Below the pieces are notes generated by a model that made no database searches, was not told the origin of the DNA, and saw only the letters and a program-made list of their open reading frames with translations. Position numbers and translations under genes: made by a program. Below are positions 7,267 to 13,275 of a stretch of 13,275 nt of DNA, in pieces. Source of the DNA: Acidovorax sp. (GTDB lineage Bacteria; Pseudomonadota; Gammaproteobacteria; Burkholderiales; Burkholderiaceae_C). The stretch is taken from NCBI GenBank assembly GCA_011620245.1, contig WOZN01000063.1, forward strand, positions 1 to 13,275, in the 5' to 3' direction. Each line of letters begins with the position of its first letter. The stretch's first letter is position 1.

Positions 7267-7555
7267 CAGCGAGACGCCGCGCATGCTGGTACTTCCTTCC
7301 GAGTTGACCTATGACCAGGCCAGTGCCTGCCTGCGCATGCTGGTGCAGGGGCTCAAGGTTCTCAAGGGGCCCGAGGTGGTGGTGGACGCCAGCGCGCTGA
7401 CCGTGTTCGACACGTCCGCGCTGGCGGTGCTGCTGGAATGCCGGCGCCAGGCGCTGGCGGACGGCAAGGCTTTTGTGGTCAAGGGCCTGCCCGTAGCCTT
7501 GATGGGCATGGCCGGCCTGTATGGCGTGGATGCCTTGCTGCAGGTGGCCGGCTGA
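7259..7555 (+). CDS. mlaB: STAS-domain subunit MlaB of the Mla complex
   Basis: This 98-residue cytoplasmic STAS protein would bind MlaF and support assembly and activity of the complex, as shown for E. coli MlaB. The STAS core is visible: VVVDASALTVFDTSALAVLLECRR (residues 40-63, given as a continuous helix-turn segment VFDTSALAVLL at 49-59) and GKAFVVKGLP after it. D51-T52-S53 occupies the position where anti-sigma antagonists are phosphorylated and where E. coli MlaB has DTGG. ATG 7259 overlaps the mlaC stop by 8 nt, so the two are probably translated together. Sequence conservation in this family is low; the call rests on the fold pattern, the size and the position. Confidence 0.88.
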   Translation: MADSETPRMLVLPSELTYDQASACLRMLVQGLKVLKGPEVVVDASALTVFDTSALAVLLECRRQALADGKAFVVKGLPVALMGMAGLYGVDALLQVAG

Positions 7556-7564
7556 GCTTTTCGC

Positions 7565-7585
7565 GGGGGTGTCAAGGCCACCCCC
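7565..7585 (+). terminator. GC-rich hairpin after mlaB
   Basis: GGGGGTG (7565-7571) and CACCCCC (7579-7585) form a perfect 7-bp stem with a 7-nt loop, beginning 10 nt after the mlaB stop. There is no T-tract, so this may be a weak or Rho-assisted terminator or an mRNA 3'-end stabiliser. It is a plausible end of the mla transcription unit. Confidence 0.45.
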
Positions 7586-7643
7586 AATGCCCTCGGATGC
7601 CCGGTGCCGTTGTCCAGGGGCGCCCGGATGCGGGCCAAGGCCT

Positions 7644-7649
7644 TAAAAT
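7644..7649 (+). promoter_or_regulatory. Candidate -10 box for the ABC-2 exporter pair
   Basis: TAAAAT lies 10 nt before the ATG at 7660, in a 104-nt gap that begins with a hairpin. A transcript starting about 7 nt downstream would be almost leaderless, and no Shine-Dalgarno sequence is visible, which fits. No -35 match at proper spacing was found; TTGTCC at 7610-7615 is too far upstream. Confidence 0.25.
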
Positions 7650-7659
7650 CAAAGGCTTC

Positions 7660-8598
7660 ATGCCCGCAATCTCCTTCCAAGCCATCTCCAAGACCTTTGC
7701 CACGCCCAAAGGCCCCTTTCAAGCCCTGAACAAGGTCAGCCTGGACATCGAGGAGGGCGAGTTCTTCGGACTCCTCGGCCCCAACGGTGCCGGCAAAACC
7801 ACCCTCATCAGCATATTGGCCGGCCTGGCGCGACCCAGCAGCGGGCGTGTGCTGGTGCAGGGCAGCGATGTGCAGCTGCAATATGCCCAGGCCCGGCGCA
7901 AGCTGGGCGTGGTGCCCCAGGAGCTGGTGTTCGATCCCTTCTTCAACGTGCGCGAGGCGCTGCGCTTTCAGTCGGGCTACTTCGGCGTCAAGAACAACGA
8001 CGCCTGGATCGACGAACTGCTGGCCAACCTGGGCCTGTCCGACAAGGCCAACGCCAACATGCGCCAGCTGTCGGGCGGCATGAAGCGCCGCGTGCTGGTG
8101 GCGCAGGCGCTGGTGCACAAGCCGCCCATCATCGTGCTCGACGAGCCCACGGCCGGCGTGGACGTGGAGCTGCGCCAGACCCTCTGGCACTTCATCGCCC
8201 GCCTGAACAAGGAGGGCCATACCGTGCTGCTCACCACCCATTACCTCGAAGAGGCGGAGGCCCTGTGTGGCCGCATCGCCATGCTCAAATCCGGCCAGAT
8301 CGTGGCGCTCAACCGCACCAGCGAGCTGCTGCAGGCGGCTTCGGGCAGCGTCCTGCAGTTCAAGACCGATGCCGCCATGCCGCCAGCGCTGGCGGTAGTG
8401 GCGCGTGTCACCGGCCGCATCGTGCAGTTGCCCGCGCACGACGCGGCCGAGATCGAAAGCCACCTGGCCGCCCTGCGCGTGGCGGGTGTCGATGTGCATG
8501 ACATGGAGATTCGCAGGCCTGACCTCGAAGACGTGTTCATGCAGGTGATGTCCGGCACCTCGGCTTCCAATATCCGCCTGGAGGATGTGGCGATATGA
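7660..8598 (+). CDS. ABC-2 type transporter ATP-binding protein (YadG-like)
   Basis: This 312-residue ATPase belongs to the ABC-2 exporter class (E. coli YadG and DrrA/CcmA-type relatives). Motifs are Walker A GPNGAGKTT (40-48), Q-loop Q87 in VVPQELVFD, signature LSGGMKRR (137-144), Walker B IIVLDEP (157-163) and switch H194 in LTTHYLEEAE. A C-terminal domain of about 90 residues follows the nucleotide-binding domain. ATG 7660 begins a family-typical MPAISFQAISKTF. The gene overlaps its permease by 4 nt (ATGA). It lies between mlaB and ibaG, which points to an envelope role, but the substrate cannot be read from the sequence. It is not an Mla subunit, because mlaF is already present. Confidence 0.9.
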   Translation: MPAISFQAISKTFATPKGPFQALNKVSLDIEEGEFFGLLGPNGAGKTTLISILAGLARPSSGRVLVQGSDVQLQYAQARRKLGVVPQELVFDPFFNVREALRFQSGYFGVKNNDAWIDELLANLGLSDKANANMRQLSGGMKRRVLVAQALVHKPPIIVLDEPTAGVDVELRQTLWHFIARLNKEGHTVLLTTHYLEEAEALCGRIAMLKSGQIVALNRTSELLQAASGSVLQFKTDAAMPPALAVVARVTGRIVQLPAHDAAEIESHLAALRVAGVDVHDMEIRRPDLEDVFMQVMSGTSASNIRLEDVAI

Positions 8599-9350
8599 CC
8601 GGCTGGCAAACCCTGTTCTACAAGGAACTGCTGCGTTTCTGGAAGGTCGGCTTCCAGACCGTGGCAGCGCCCGTGCTCACCGCCGTGCTGTACCTGCTGA
8701 TCTTTGGCCATGTGCTCCAAGACCATGTCAAGGTGTACGACCGCATCAGCTACACCGCCTTCCTGGTGCCCGGCCTGGTGATGATGAGCGTGCTGCAGAA
8801 CGCCTTTGCCAACAGCTCGTCGAGCCTGGTCCAGAGCAAGATCATGGGCAGTCTGGTGTTTTTGCTGCTCACGCCGCTGTCGCACTGGGCCTGGTTCGTG
8901 GCCTATGTGGGCTCGTCTGTGGTGCGCGGGCTGCTGGTGGGGCTGGGGGTGTTCATCGTCACCCTGGCGTTTGCGGTTCCCGAGTTTGCTGCGCCGCTGT
9001 GGATTCTTGTCTTTGCATTGCTTGGGGCGGCGCTGCTGGCCACGCTGGGGCTGATTGCGGGGCTGTGGGCCGACAAGTTCGACCAGATGGCCGCGTTCCA
9101 GAATTTTGTCATCGTGCCCATGACGTTCCTGTCGGGCGTGTTCTATTCCATCCAGACGCTGCCGCCGTTCTGGCAGACCGTGAGCCACCTGAACCCGTTT
9201 TTCTACATGATTGATGGCTTTCGCTACGGCTTCTTTGGCCAAAGCGACACCTCGCCCTGGCTCAGCCTCACCATCGTGGGTGTGGCCTGGCTGGCCGTGA
9301 GCGCCCTGGCCGTGCACCTGCTGCGCACGGGCTACAAAATCAGAAACTGA
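8595..9350 (+). CDS. ABC-2 type transporter permease (YadH-like)
   Basis: This 251-residue membrane protein has about six spans and the ABC-2 permease pattern. A short cytoplasmic amphipathic start (TGWQTLFYKELLRFWK) precedes the first span, followed by SYTAFLVPGLVMMSVLQNAFANSS. A late PMTFLSGVFYSIQTLPPFWQ and a LNPFFYMIDGFRYGFFG segment form the characteristic C-terminal signature before the last span. It pairs with the ATPase directly upstream, and the overlapping ATGA implies coupled translation. Homologues include E. coli YadH and the NodJ family. The substrate is unknown. The following 179 nt before ibaG hold a hairpin and a short direct repeat but no gene. Confidence 0.9.
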   Translation: MTGWQTLFYKELLRFWKVGFQTVAAPVLTAVLYLLIFGHVLQDHVKVYDRISYTAFLVPGLVMMSVLQNAFANSSSSLVQSKIMGSLVFLLLTPLSHWAWFVAYVGSSVVRGLLVGLGVFIVTLAFAVPEFAAPLWILVFALLGAALLATLGLIAGLWADKFDQMAAFQNFVIVPMTFLSGVFYSIQTLPPFWQTVSHLNPFFYMIDGFRYGFFGQSDTSPWLSLTIVGVAWLAVSALAVHLLRTGYKIRN

Positions 9351-9388
9351 GATGCAACGACAACCCCCTGTGGCGCTGCGCGCCTTCA

Positions 9389-9425
9389 CCCCTTCTCTCG
9401 CATTGCTGCGCAATGCGGGAAGGGG
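9389..9425 (+). terminator. Imperfect hairpin after the ABC-2 permease
   Basis: CCCCTT (9389-9394) pairs with AAGGGG (9420-9425), and CGCATTG (9399-9405) pairs with CAATGCG (9411-9417) around the loop CTGCG. Small unpaired stretches lie between the two stems. It begins 39 nt after the permease stop. No T-run follows, so intrinsic termination is not certain. It could instead be a leader structure ahead of ibaG. Confidence 0.35.
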
Positions 9426-9529
9426 AACGCCGCCAGCGCGGCAGGGCGGCCCTTGCGCGGCGGCCGCTGACCTGGGCCGCGCCCATTGCAAGCGCCATGC
9501 ACGGTGCGCAAGCGCCATGGAAACCTGAC

Positions 9530-9772
9530 ATGACTGCAGACCAACTCAAAGACATCATTGCCGCGGGCCTGGCCTGCGAACACATCACGCTGGAGGGTGA
9601 CGGCCGCCACTGGTACGCCACCATCGTCTCGGCCGAGTTCGAGGGCAAGCGCGCCATCCAGCGCCACCAGCGCGTGTACGCCACGCTGGGCGCAAAAATG
9701 CACACCGACGAAGTGCACGCGCTGTCGATGAAGACCTTCACCCCGGCAGAATGGGCGGCGCAGGCGCAGTGA
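9530..9772 (+). CDS. ibaG: BolA-family protein IbaG
   Basis: This 80-residue BolA-family protein is predicted to bind an Fe-S cluster together with a monothiol glutaredoxin, as described for E. coli IbaG. The BolA fold is visible: LKDIIAAGLACEHITLEGDG, HWYATIVSAEFEGKR, the RHQRVYATLG helix and VHALSMKTFTPAEW near the end, which closely matches the IbaG C-terminus. The same gene lies between mlaB and murA in E. coli, which supports the name. ATG 9530 gives the family length. The frame is open upstream to 9413, but that extension has no family resemblance. A 12-bp direct repeat GCAAGCGCCATG (9488-9499 and 9508-9519) lies just before the start. Confidence 0.9.
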   Translation: MTADQLKDIIAAGLACEHITLEGDGRHWYATIVSAEFEGKRAIQRHQRVYATLGAKMHTDEVHALSMKTFTPAEWAAQAQ

Positions 9773-9798
9773 TGCGCCCGTCTGGTTACTCATTTTTT

Positions 9799-9840
9799 GA
9801 TAGCTACTGACGCTTGTTAAATAAGCGCTAGAGGCTATTT
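9799..9840. repeat. Comamonadaceae-type intergenic palindrome (AAGCGCTAGAGGCTATT motif)
   Basis: ATAGC (9800-9804) pairs with GCTAT (9834-9838), and CGCTT (9811-9815) pairs with AAGCG (9823-9827), giving a two-part stem with a small loop. TTTTTT (9793-9798) precedes it and TTT follows, so it could terminate transcription in either direction. I recall very similar AAGCGCTAGAGGC palindromes as frequent intergenic elements in Acidovorax-type genomes; this is unsearched. It separates ibaG from murA. Confidence 0.55.
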
Positions 9841-9842
9841 GC

Positions 9843-10006
9843 GCCTGATTAACTACATGTCTCAGATTCCTTGCCCCCATCCGTTCGGGCTGAGCCTGTC
9901 GAAGCCAGGGCGCTCCTTGGGGACAGCCCTTCGACCCTTCGACAGGCTCAGGACAGGCCAAGCTCAGGGCGAACGGGTTTTGTCTGAGACATGTCGCCAA
10001 TCAGGC
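9843..10006. repeat. MITE-like palindromic repeat, copy 2 (complete)
   Basis: This full 164-bp copy has interrupted but otherwise perfect terminal inverted repeats. GCCTGATT (9843-9850) pairs with AATCAGGC (9999-10006). ACATGTCTCAGA (9855-9866) pairs with TCTGAGACATGT (9983-9994). Four unmatched bases lie between the blocks on each side. Further in, CCGTTCGGGCTGAGCCTGTC (from 9881) is the inverse of CTTCGACAGGCTCAG (9937-9951) plus GGCGAACGG, with a 16-nt partial duplication inside the right arm. There is no coding capacity. It lies 29 nt upstream of the murA start, so it occupies the place where a murA promoter or an ibaG-murA read-through leader would be. Confidence 0.8.
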
Positions 10007-10035
10007 ATTTCCATTCATATTTCTGGTTTTTCGAG

Positions 10036-11310
10036 ATGGACAAACTCCTGATCCGCGGCGGCCGCCCCCTGCAAGGCGAGGTGCTGGTGTCCGGCGCCAA
10101 GAACGCCGCCTTGCCGGAGTTGTGCGCCGCCTTGCTCACGGCCGAGCCGGTGACGCTGCTCAACGTGCCCCAGCTGCAGGACGTGAGCACCATGCTCAAG
10201 CTCATCGGCAACATGGGCGTGGCGGCCGAGCGCGCGGGCGGCGGCACCGTGCGCATTGACGCCAGCACGCTCAACACGCCCGAGGCACCCTACGACCTGG
10301 TCAAGACCATGCGCGCCTCGGTGCTGGCGCTGGGCCCGCTGCTGGCCCGCTTTGGCGAGGCCACGGTGTCGCTGCCGGGCGGCTGCGCGATCGGCTCGCG
10401 CCCGGTGGACCAGCATATCAAGGGCATGGCCGCCATGGGCGCCGAGATCGTGGTCGAGCATGGCTACATCATCGCCAGGCTGCCCGCGGGCTGGACGCGG
10501 CTCAAGGGCGCGCGCATCACCACCGACATGGTCACGGTGACGGGCACCGAGAATTTCCTCATGGCCGCTGCCCTGGCCGAGGGCGAGACGGTGCTGGAAA
10601 ACGCCGCGCAGGAGCCCGAAATCTCCGACCTGGCCGAGATGCTGATCGCCATGGGCGCCAGGATCGAAGGCCATGGCACCAGCCGCATCCGCATCCAGGG
10701 CGTGGAGCGGCTGCATGGCTGCACCCACCGCGTGGTGGCCGACCGCATCGAGGCCGGCACCTTTTTGTGCGCCGTGGCGGCCACCGGCGGCGATGTGCTG
10801 CTGCGCCATGGGCGCGCCGATCACCTGGATGCCGTGATCGAGAAGCTGCGCGAGGCCGGTGCCAGCGTGCAGGCGGTGGAAGGCGGCATCCGCGTGCAAA
10901 GCGCAGGCGGCGCCACGCTCAAGGCGCAGGGCTTTCGCACCACCGAATACCCGGGCTTTCCTACCGACATGCAGGCGCAGTTCATGGCGCTCAACTGCAT
11001 TGCGCGGGGCACGGCCACGGTGACCGAAATGATTTTTGAAAACCGCTTCATGCACGTCAACGAGCTGGTGCGCCTGGGTGCCAGGATCCAGGTCAATGGC
11101 AAGGTGGCGGTGGCCGAAGGAGTGCCGCGCCTGTCGGGCGCCACGGTGATGGCCACCGACCTGCGCGCCTCGGCCAGCCTGGTCATCGCGGGCCTGGTGG
11201 CCGACGGCGAAACCGTGGTGGACCGCATCTACCACCTCGACCGCGGCTACGACTGCATGGAAGCCAAACTGCGCGGCATTGGCGCGGATATTGAAAGAAT
11301 GAAGGCATGA
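10036..11310 (+). CDS. murA: UDP-N-acetylglucosamine 1-carboxyvinyltransferase MurA
   Basis: MurA transfers enolpyruvate from phosphoenolpyruvate to UDP-GlcNAc, the first committed step of peptidoglycan synthesis in the cytoplasm, and is the target of fosfomycin. The 424-residue product has the usual length. K22 and N23 ([10 protein letters not shown]) match the E. coli active-site numbering. The catalytic cysteine is C117 in [16 protein letters not shown], so the enzyme should be fosfomycin-sensitive at this position. [27 protein letters not shown] with the catalytic aspartate, and [13 protein letters not shown] are all present. ATG 10036 (MDKLLIRGG) is the family start; the frame is open to an ATG at 9991, but that lies inside the repeat element. 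Its stop is 2 nt from the hisG start used here. Confidence 0.97.
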   Translation: MDKLLIRGGRPLQGEVLVSGAKNAALPELCAALLTAEPVTLLNVPQLQDVSTMLKLIGNMGVAAERAGGGTVRIDASTLNTPEAPYDLVKTMRASVLALGPLLARFGEATVSLPGGCAIGSRPVDQHIKGMAAMGAEIVVEHGYIIARLPAGWTRLKGARITTDMVTVTGTENFLMAAALAEGETVLENAAQEPEISDLAEMLIAMGARIEGHGTSRIRIQGVERLHGCTHRVVADRIEAGTFLCAVAATGGDVLLRHGRADHLDAVIEKLREAGASVQAVEGGIRVQSAGGATLKAQGFRTTEYPGFPTDMQAQFMALNCIARGTATVTEMIFENRFMHVNELVRLGARIQVNGKVAVAEGVPRLSGATVMATDLRASASLVIAGLVADGETVVDRIYHLDRGYDCMEAKLRGIGADIERMKA

Positions 11311-11312
11311 GC

Positions 11313-11960
11313 ATGATCACCCTGGCGCTTTCCAAGGGCCGCATCTTTGACGAGACCCTGCCCCTGCTGGCCGCAGCCGGCATCGAGGTGCTGGAAGACC
11401 CGGAAAAATCCCGCAAGCTCATCCTGCCCACCAATCAGCCCAACGTGCGCGTGGTGCTGGTGCGTGCCACCGATGTGCCCACCTATGTGGAATACGGCGG
11501 TGCCGATATCGGCGTGACCGGCAAGGACACCCTCATCGAGCACGGCGGCCAGGGCCTTTACCAGCCGCTGGATCTGCGCATTGCCCAATGCCGCGTGAGC
11601 GTGGCCGTGCGCAGTGATTTCGACTATGCCCAGGCCGTCAGAAAGGGCTCGCGCCTGAAGGTTGCCACCAAATACACGTCCATCGCCCGCGACTTCTTTG
11701 CCACCAAGGGCGTGCATGTGGACATGGTCAAGCTCTACGGCAGCATGGAACTGGCGCCGCTCACGGGCCTCGCCGATGCCATTGTCGACCTGGTGTCCAC
11801 CGGCAACACGCTCAGGGCCAACCACCTCGTCGAGGTGGAGCGCATCATGGACATCAGCTCGCACCTGGTCGTCAACCAGGCCGCGCTCAAGCTCAAGCAG
11901 GCGCCGCTGCGGCGCATCATCGATGCGTTTGCCTCGGCCATTCCCCCGGAAAACAACTGA
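11313..11960 (+). CDS. hisG: ATP phosphoribosyltransferase catalytic subunit, short form HisG
   Basis: HisG condenses ATP with PRPP in the first step of histidine biosynthesis. The product is 215 residues from ATG 11313 and lacks the C-terminal regulatory domain of long-form enzymes such as E. coli's 299 residues. It is therefore the short form, which needs HisZ as a regulatory partner; hisZ is not in the window. Seen are [57 protein letters not shown] and the PRPP-binding region [19 protein letters not shown] (11301-11305) sits 7 nt before ATG 11313; ATG 11307, which overlaps the murA stop, would add two residues. The tight link to murA implies co-transcription. Confidence 0.95.
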   Translation: MITLALSKGRIFDETLPLLAAAGIEVLEDPEKSRKLILPTNQPNVRVVLVRATDVPTYVEYGGADIGVTGKDTLIEHGGQGLYQPLDLRIAQCRVSVAVRSDFDYAQAVRKGSRLKVATKYTSIARDFFATKGVHVDMVKLYGSMELAPLTGLADAIVDLVSTGNTLRANHLVEVERIMDISSHLVVNQAALKLKQAPLRRIIDAFASAIPPENN

Positions 11961-11980
11961 AACCCCCACCGAATAACACT

Positions 11981-13275
11981 ATGACTTTGGTAGCTGCTCC
12001 CGCCCGTCTGTCAACCGCTGCGGCCAGTTTTGATGCTGATTTTGCTGCCCGCCTGCATTGGTCTGCCGACACCGACGCGGCCATCGAGCAGCGCGTGGCC
12101 GACATCCTGGCCGATGTGCAGCAGCGCGGCGATGCGGCAGTGCTGGAGTACACCGCATGTTTCGACGGCCTCTCGGCCCCCGACATGGCGGCGCTGGAGC
12201 TGACGCAGGCGGAACTCCAAGCCGCTTTCGATGCCATTCCCGCCGCCCAGCGCGAAGCCTTGCAGGCCGCCGCCGCCCGCGTGCGCCGCTACCACGAGGC
12301 GCAGAAAAAAGCCTCGGGCGAGAGCTGGAGCTACCGCGACGAAGACGGCACGCTGCTGGGCCAGAAGGTCACGCCGCTCGACCGCGTGGGCATCTATGTG
12401 CCCGGCGGAAAGGCCGCCTACCCGAGCAGCGTGCTCATGAACGCCATCCCCGCGCATGTGGCCGGGGTGGGCGAGATCATCATGGTGGTGCCCACGCCGG
12501 CCCGTAGGGACGGCCCTTGGCCGACTTCGCGCGGCGCCAAAAACCCGCTGGTGCTGGCCGCCGCCTATGTGGCCGGTGTCACCCGCGCCTTCACCATCGG
12601 CGGCGCGCAGGCCGTGGCCGCGCTGGCCTACGGCACGGCCACGATTCCAAAGGTGGACAAGATCACCGGCCCCGGCAACGCCTACGTGGCCAGCGCAAAA
12701 AAGCGCGTGTTCGGCACCGTGGGCATCGACATGATCGCCGGCCCCAGTGAAATCCTGGTGCTGGCCGACGGCAGCACGCCGCCCGGCTGGGTGGCCATGG
12801 ATCTTTTTTCGCAGGCCGAGCATGACGAGCTGGCGCAGAGCATCCTGCTGTGCCCCGACGCGGCCTACATCGACGCCGTGCAGCGCGAGATCGACCGCCT
12901 GCTGCCCACCATGCCCCGCGCCGAAATCATCGCCAAAAGCCTCAGCGGCCGGGGTGCGCTGATCCACACGCGCAGCATGGAAGAGGCCTGCGCCATCAGC
13001 AACCGCATCGCGCCCGAGCACCTGGAAGTGAGCAGCAGCGAGCCGCACCGCTGGGAGCCTTTGCTGCGCCACGCCGGTGCCATCTTTCTGGGTGCCTGGA
13101 CCAGCGAGTCATTGGGCGACTATTGCGCCGGCCCCAACCATGTGCTGCCCACCAGCGGCACGGCGCGTTTCAGCTCGCCGCTGGGCGTGTACGACTTTCA
13201 AAAGCGCAGCAGCCTCATCGAGGTGAGCGAAGCCGGTGCGCAGACGCTGGGCCAGATCGCCAGCGTGCTCGCCCA
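11981..13275 (+). CDS. hisD: Histidinol dehydrogenase HisD (3' end outside window)
   Basis: HisD is a zinc enzyme that oxidises L-histidinol to histidine with NAD in the last two steps of the pathway. The frame is open from ATG 11981 to the window edge, giving 431 complete codons; about 10-20 more are expected. Key residues are present: Q278 and H281 in SQAEHDE, E346-H347 in APEHLE and D380 in GDYCAGPNH, equivalent to E. coli Q259, H262, E326-H327 and D360. The counterpart of E. coli H419 would lie past the edge. [32 protein letters not shown] and [12 protein letters not shown] are diagnostic. Residues 174-184 ([11 protein letters not shown]) look like an in-frame insertion in the loop before KNPLVLAA. 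The gene starts 20 nt after hisG, without a clear ribosome-binding site. Confidence 0.95.
   Translation, partial: MTLVAAPARLSTAAASFDADFAARLHWSADTDAAIEQRVADILADVQQRGDAAVLEYTACFDGLSAPDMAALELTQAELQAAFDAIPAAQREALQAAAARVRRYHEAQKKASGESWSYRDEDGTLLGQKVTPLDRVGIYVPGGKAAYPSSVLMNAIPAHVAGVGEIIMVVPTPARRDGPWPTSRGAKNPLVLAAAYVAGVTRAFTIGGAQAVAALAYGTATIPKVDKITGPGNAYVASAKKRVFGTVGIDMIAGPSEILVLADGSTPPGWVAMDLFSQAEHDELAQSILLCPDAAYIDAVQREIDRLLPTMPRAEIIAKSLSGRGALIHTRSMEEACAISNRIAPEHLEVSSSEPHRWEPLLRHAGAIFLGAWTSESLGDYCAGPNHVLPTSGTARFSSPLGVYDFQKRSSLIEVSEAGAQTLGQIASVLA

Noticed and set aside
9413..9529. N-terminal extension of ibaG by 39 residues
   Set aside because: The extension is Arg/Ala-rich, overlaps a hairpin and a direct repeat, and BolA-family proteins of this type begin near the ATG at 9530.
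9991..10035. Earlier murA start at 9991
   Set aside because: It lies inside the dispersed repeat, has no ribosome-binding site, and MurA proteins start at the MDKLLI-type sequence encoded from 10036.
10015..11235. A 406-codon minus-strand frame opposite murA
   Set aside because: It is antisense to a murA with all catalytic residues; the composition is that of a codon-bias shadow.

Overview
The window is GC-rich chromosomal DNA from a beta-proteobacterium. The Burkholderiales are most likely, and the Comamonadaceae (Acidovorax or Comamonas relatives) are my best guess. The reasons are the gene order mlaFEDACB - ABC-2 exporter pair - ibaG - murA - hisG - hisD, a short-form HisG, and the intergenic palindromic repeats. 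The lineage is inferred by recognition; no search was run.

Layout. Positions 1-131 hold the right-hand part of a palindromic, MITE-like repeat. At 153-1217 (minus) and 1244-2953 (plus) lies a divergent pair: an FbpC-type ferric-iron ABC ATPase and a fused two-domain FbpB-type permease. No substrate-binding protein gene is in view. At 3144-3314 is a 56-codon remnant that looks like the N-terminus of a cardiolipin synthase. It is followed by a gene-poor stretch (3315-3578) with palindromes, a candidate extended -10 promoter and a possible leader region. From 3579 to 7555 runs a complete set of Mla retrograde phospholipid transport genes in the order mlaF, mlaE, mlaD, mlaA, mlaC, mlaB. A GC-rich hairpin follows. 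Then come an ABC-2 type ATPase/permease pair (7660-9350), the BolA-family gene ibaG (9530-9772), two stacked intergenic repeats (9799-10006), murA (10036-11310), hisG (11313-11960) and hisD (from 11981, running off the right edge).

How the genes work together. The centre is an envelope-maintenance block. MlaA (outer-membrane lipoprotein), MlaC (periplasmic shuttle) and MlaFEDB (inner-membrane ABC complex) move phospholipids between the membranes. MurA makes the first committed peptidoglycan precursor. In E. coli mlaFEDCB-ibaG-murA are also adjacent, so the core linkage is ancient. Here mlaA lies inside the block and an ABC-2 exporter pair of unknown substrate is inserted between mlaB and ibaG. 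The right end begins a histidine-biosynthesis run coupled to murA.

Most genes are well-conserved housekeeping genes, and I see no convincing undescribed multi-gene system. The points most worth a second look are the MITE-like repeat with long interrupted terminal inverted repeats, the in-frame insertion in HisD, the decapitated cardiolipin-synthase remnant, and the leader in front of mlaF.
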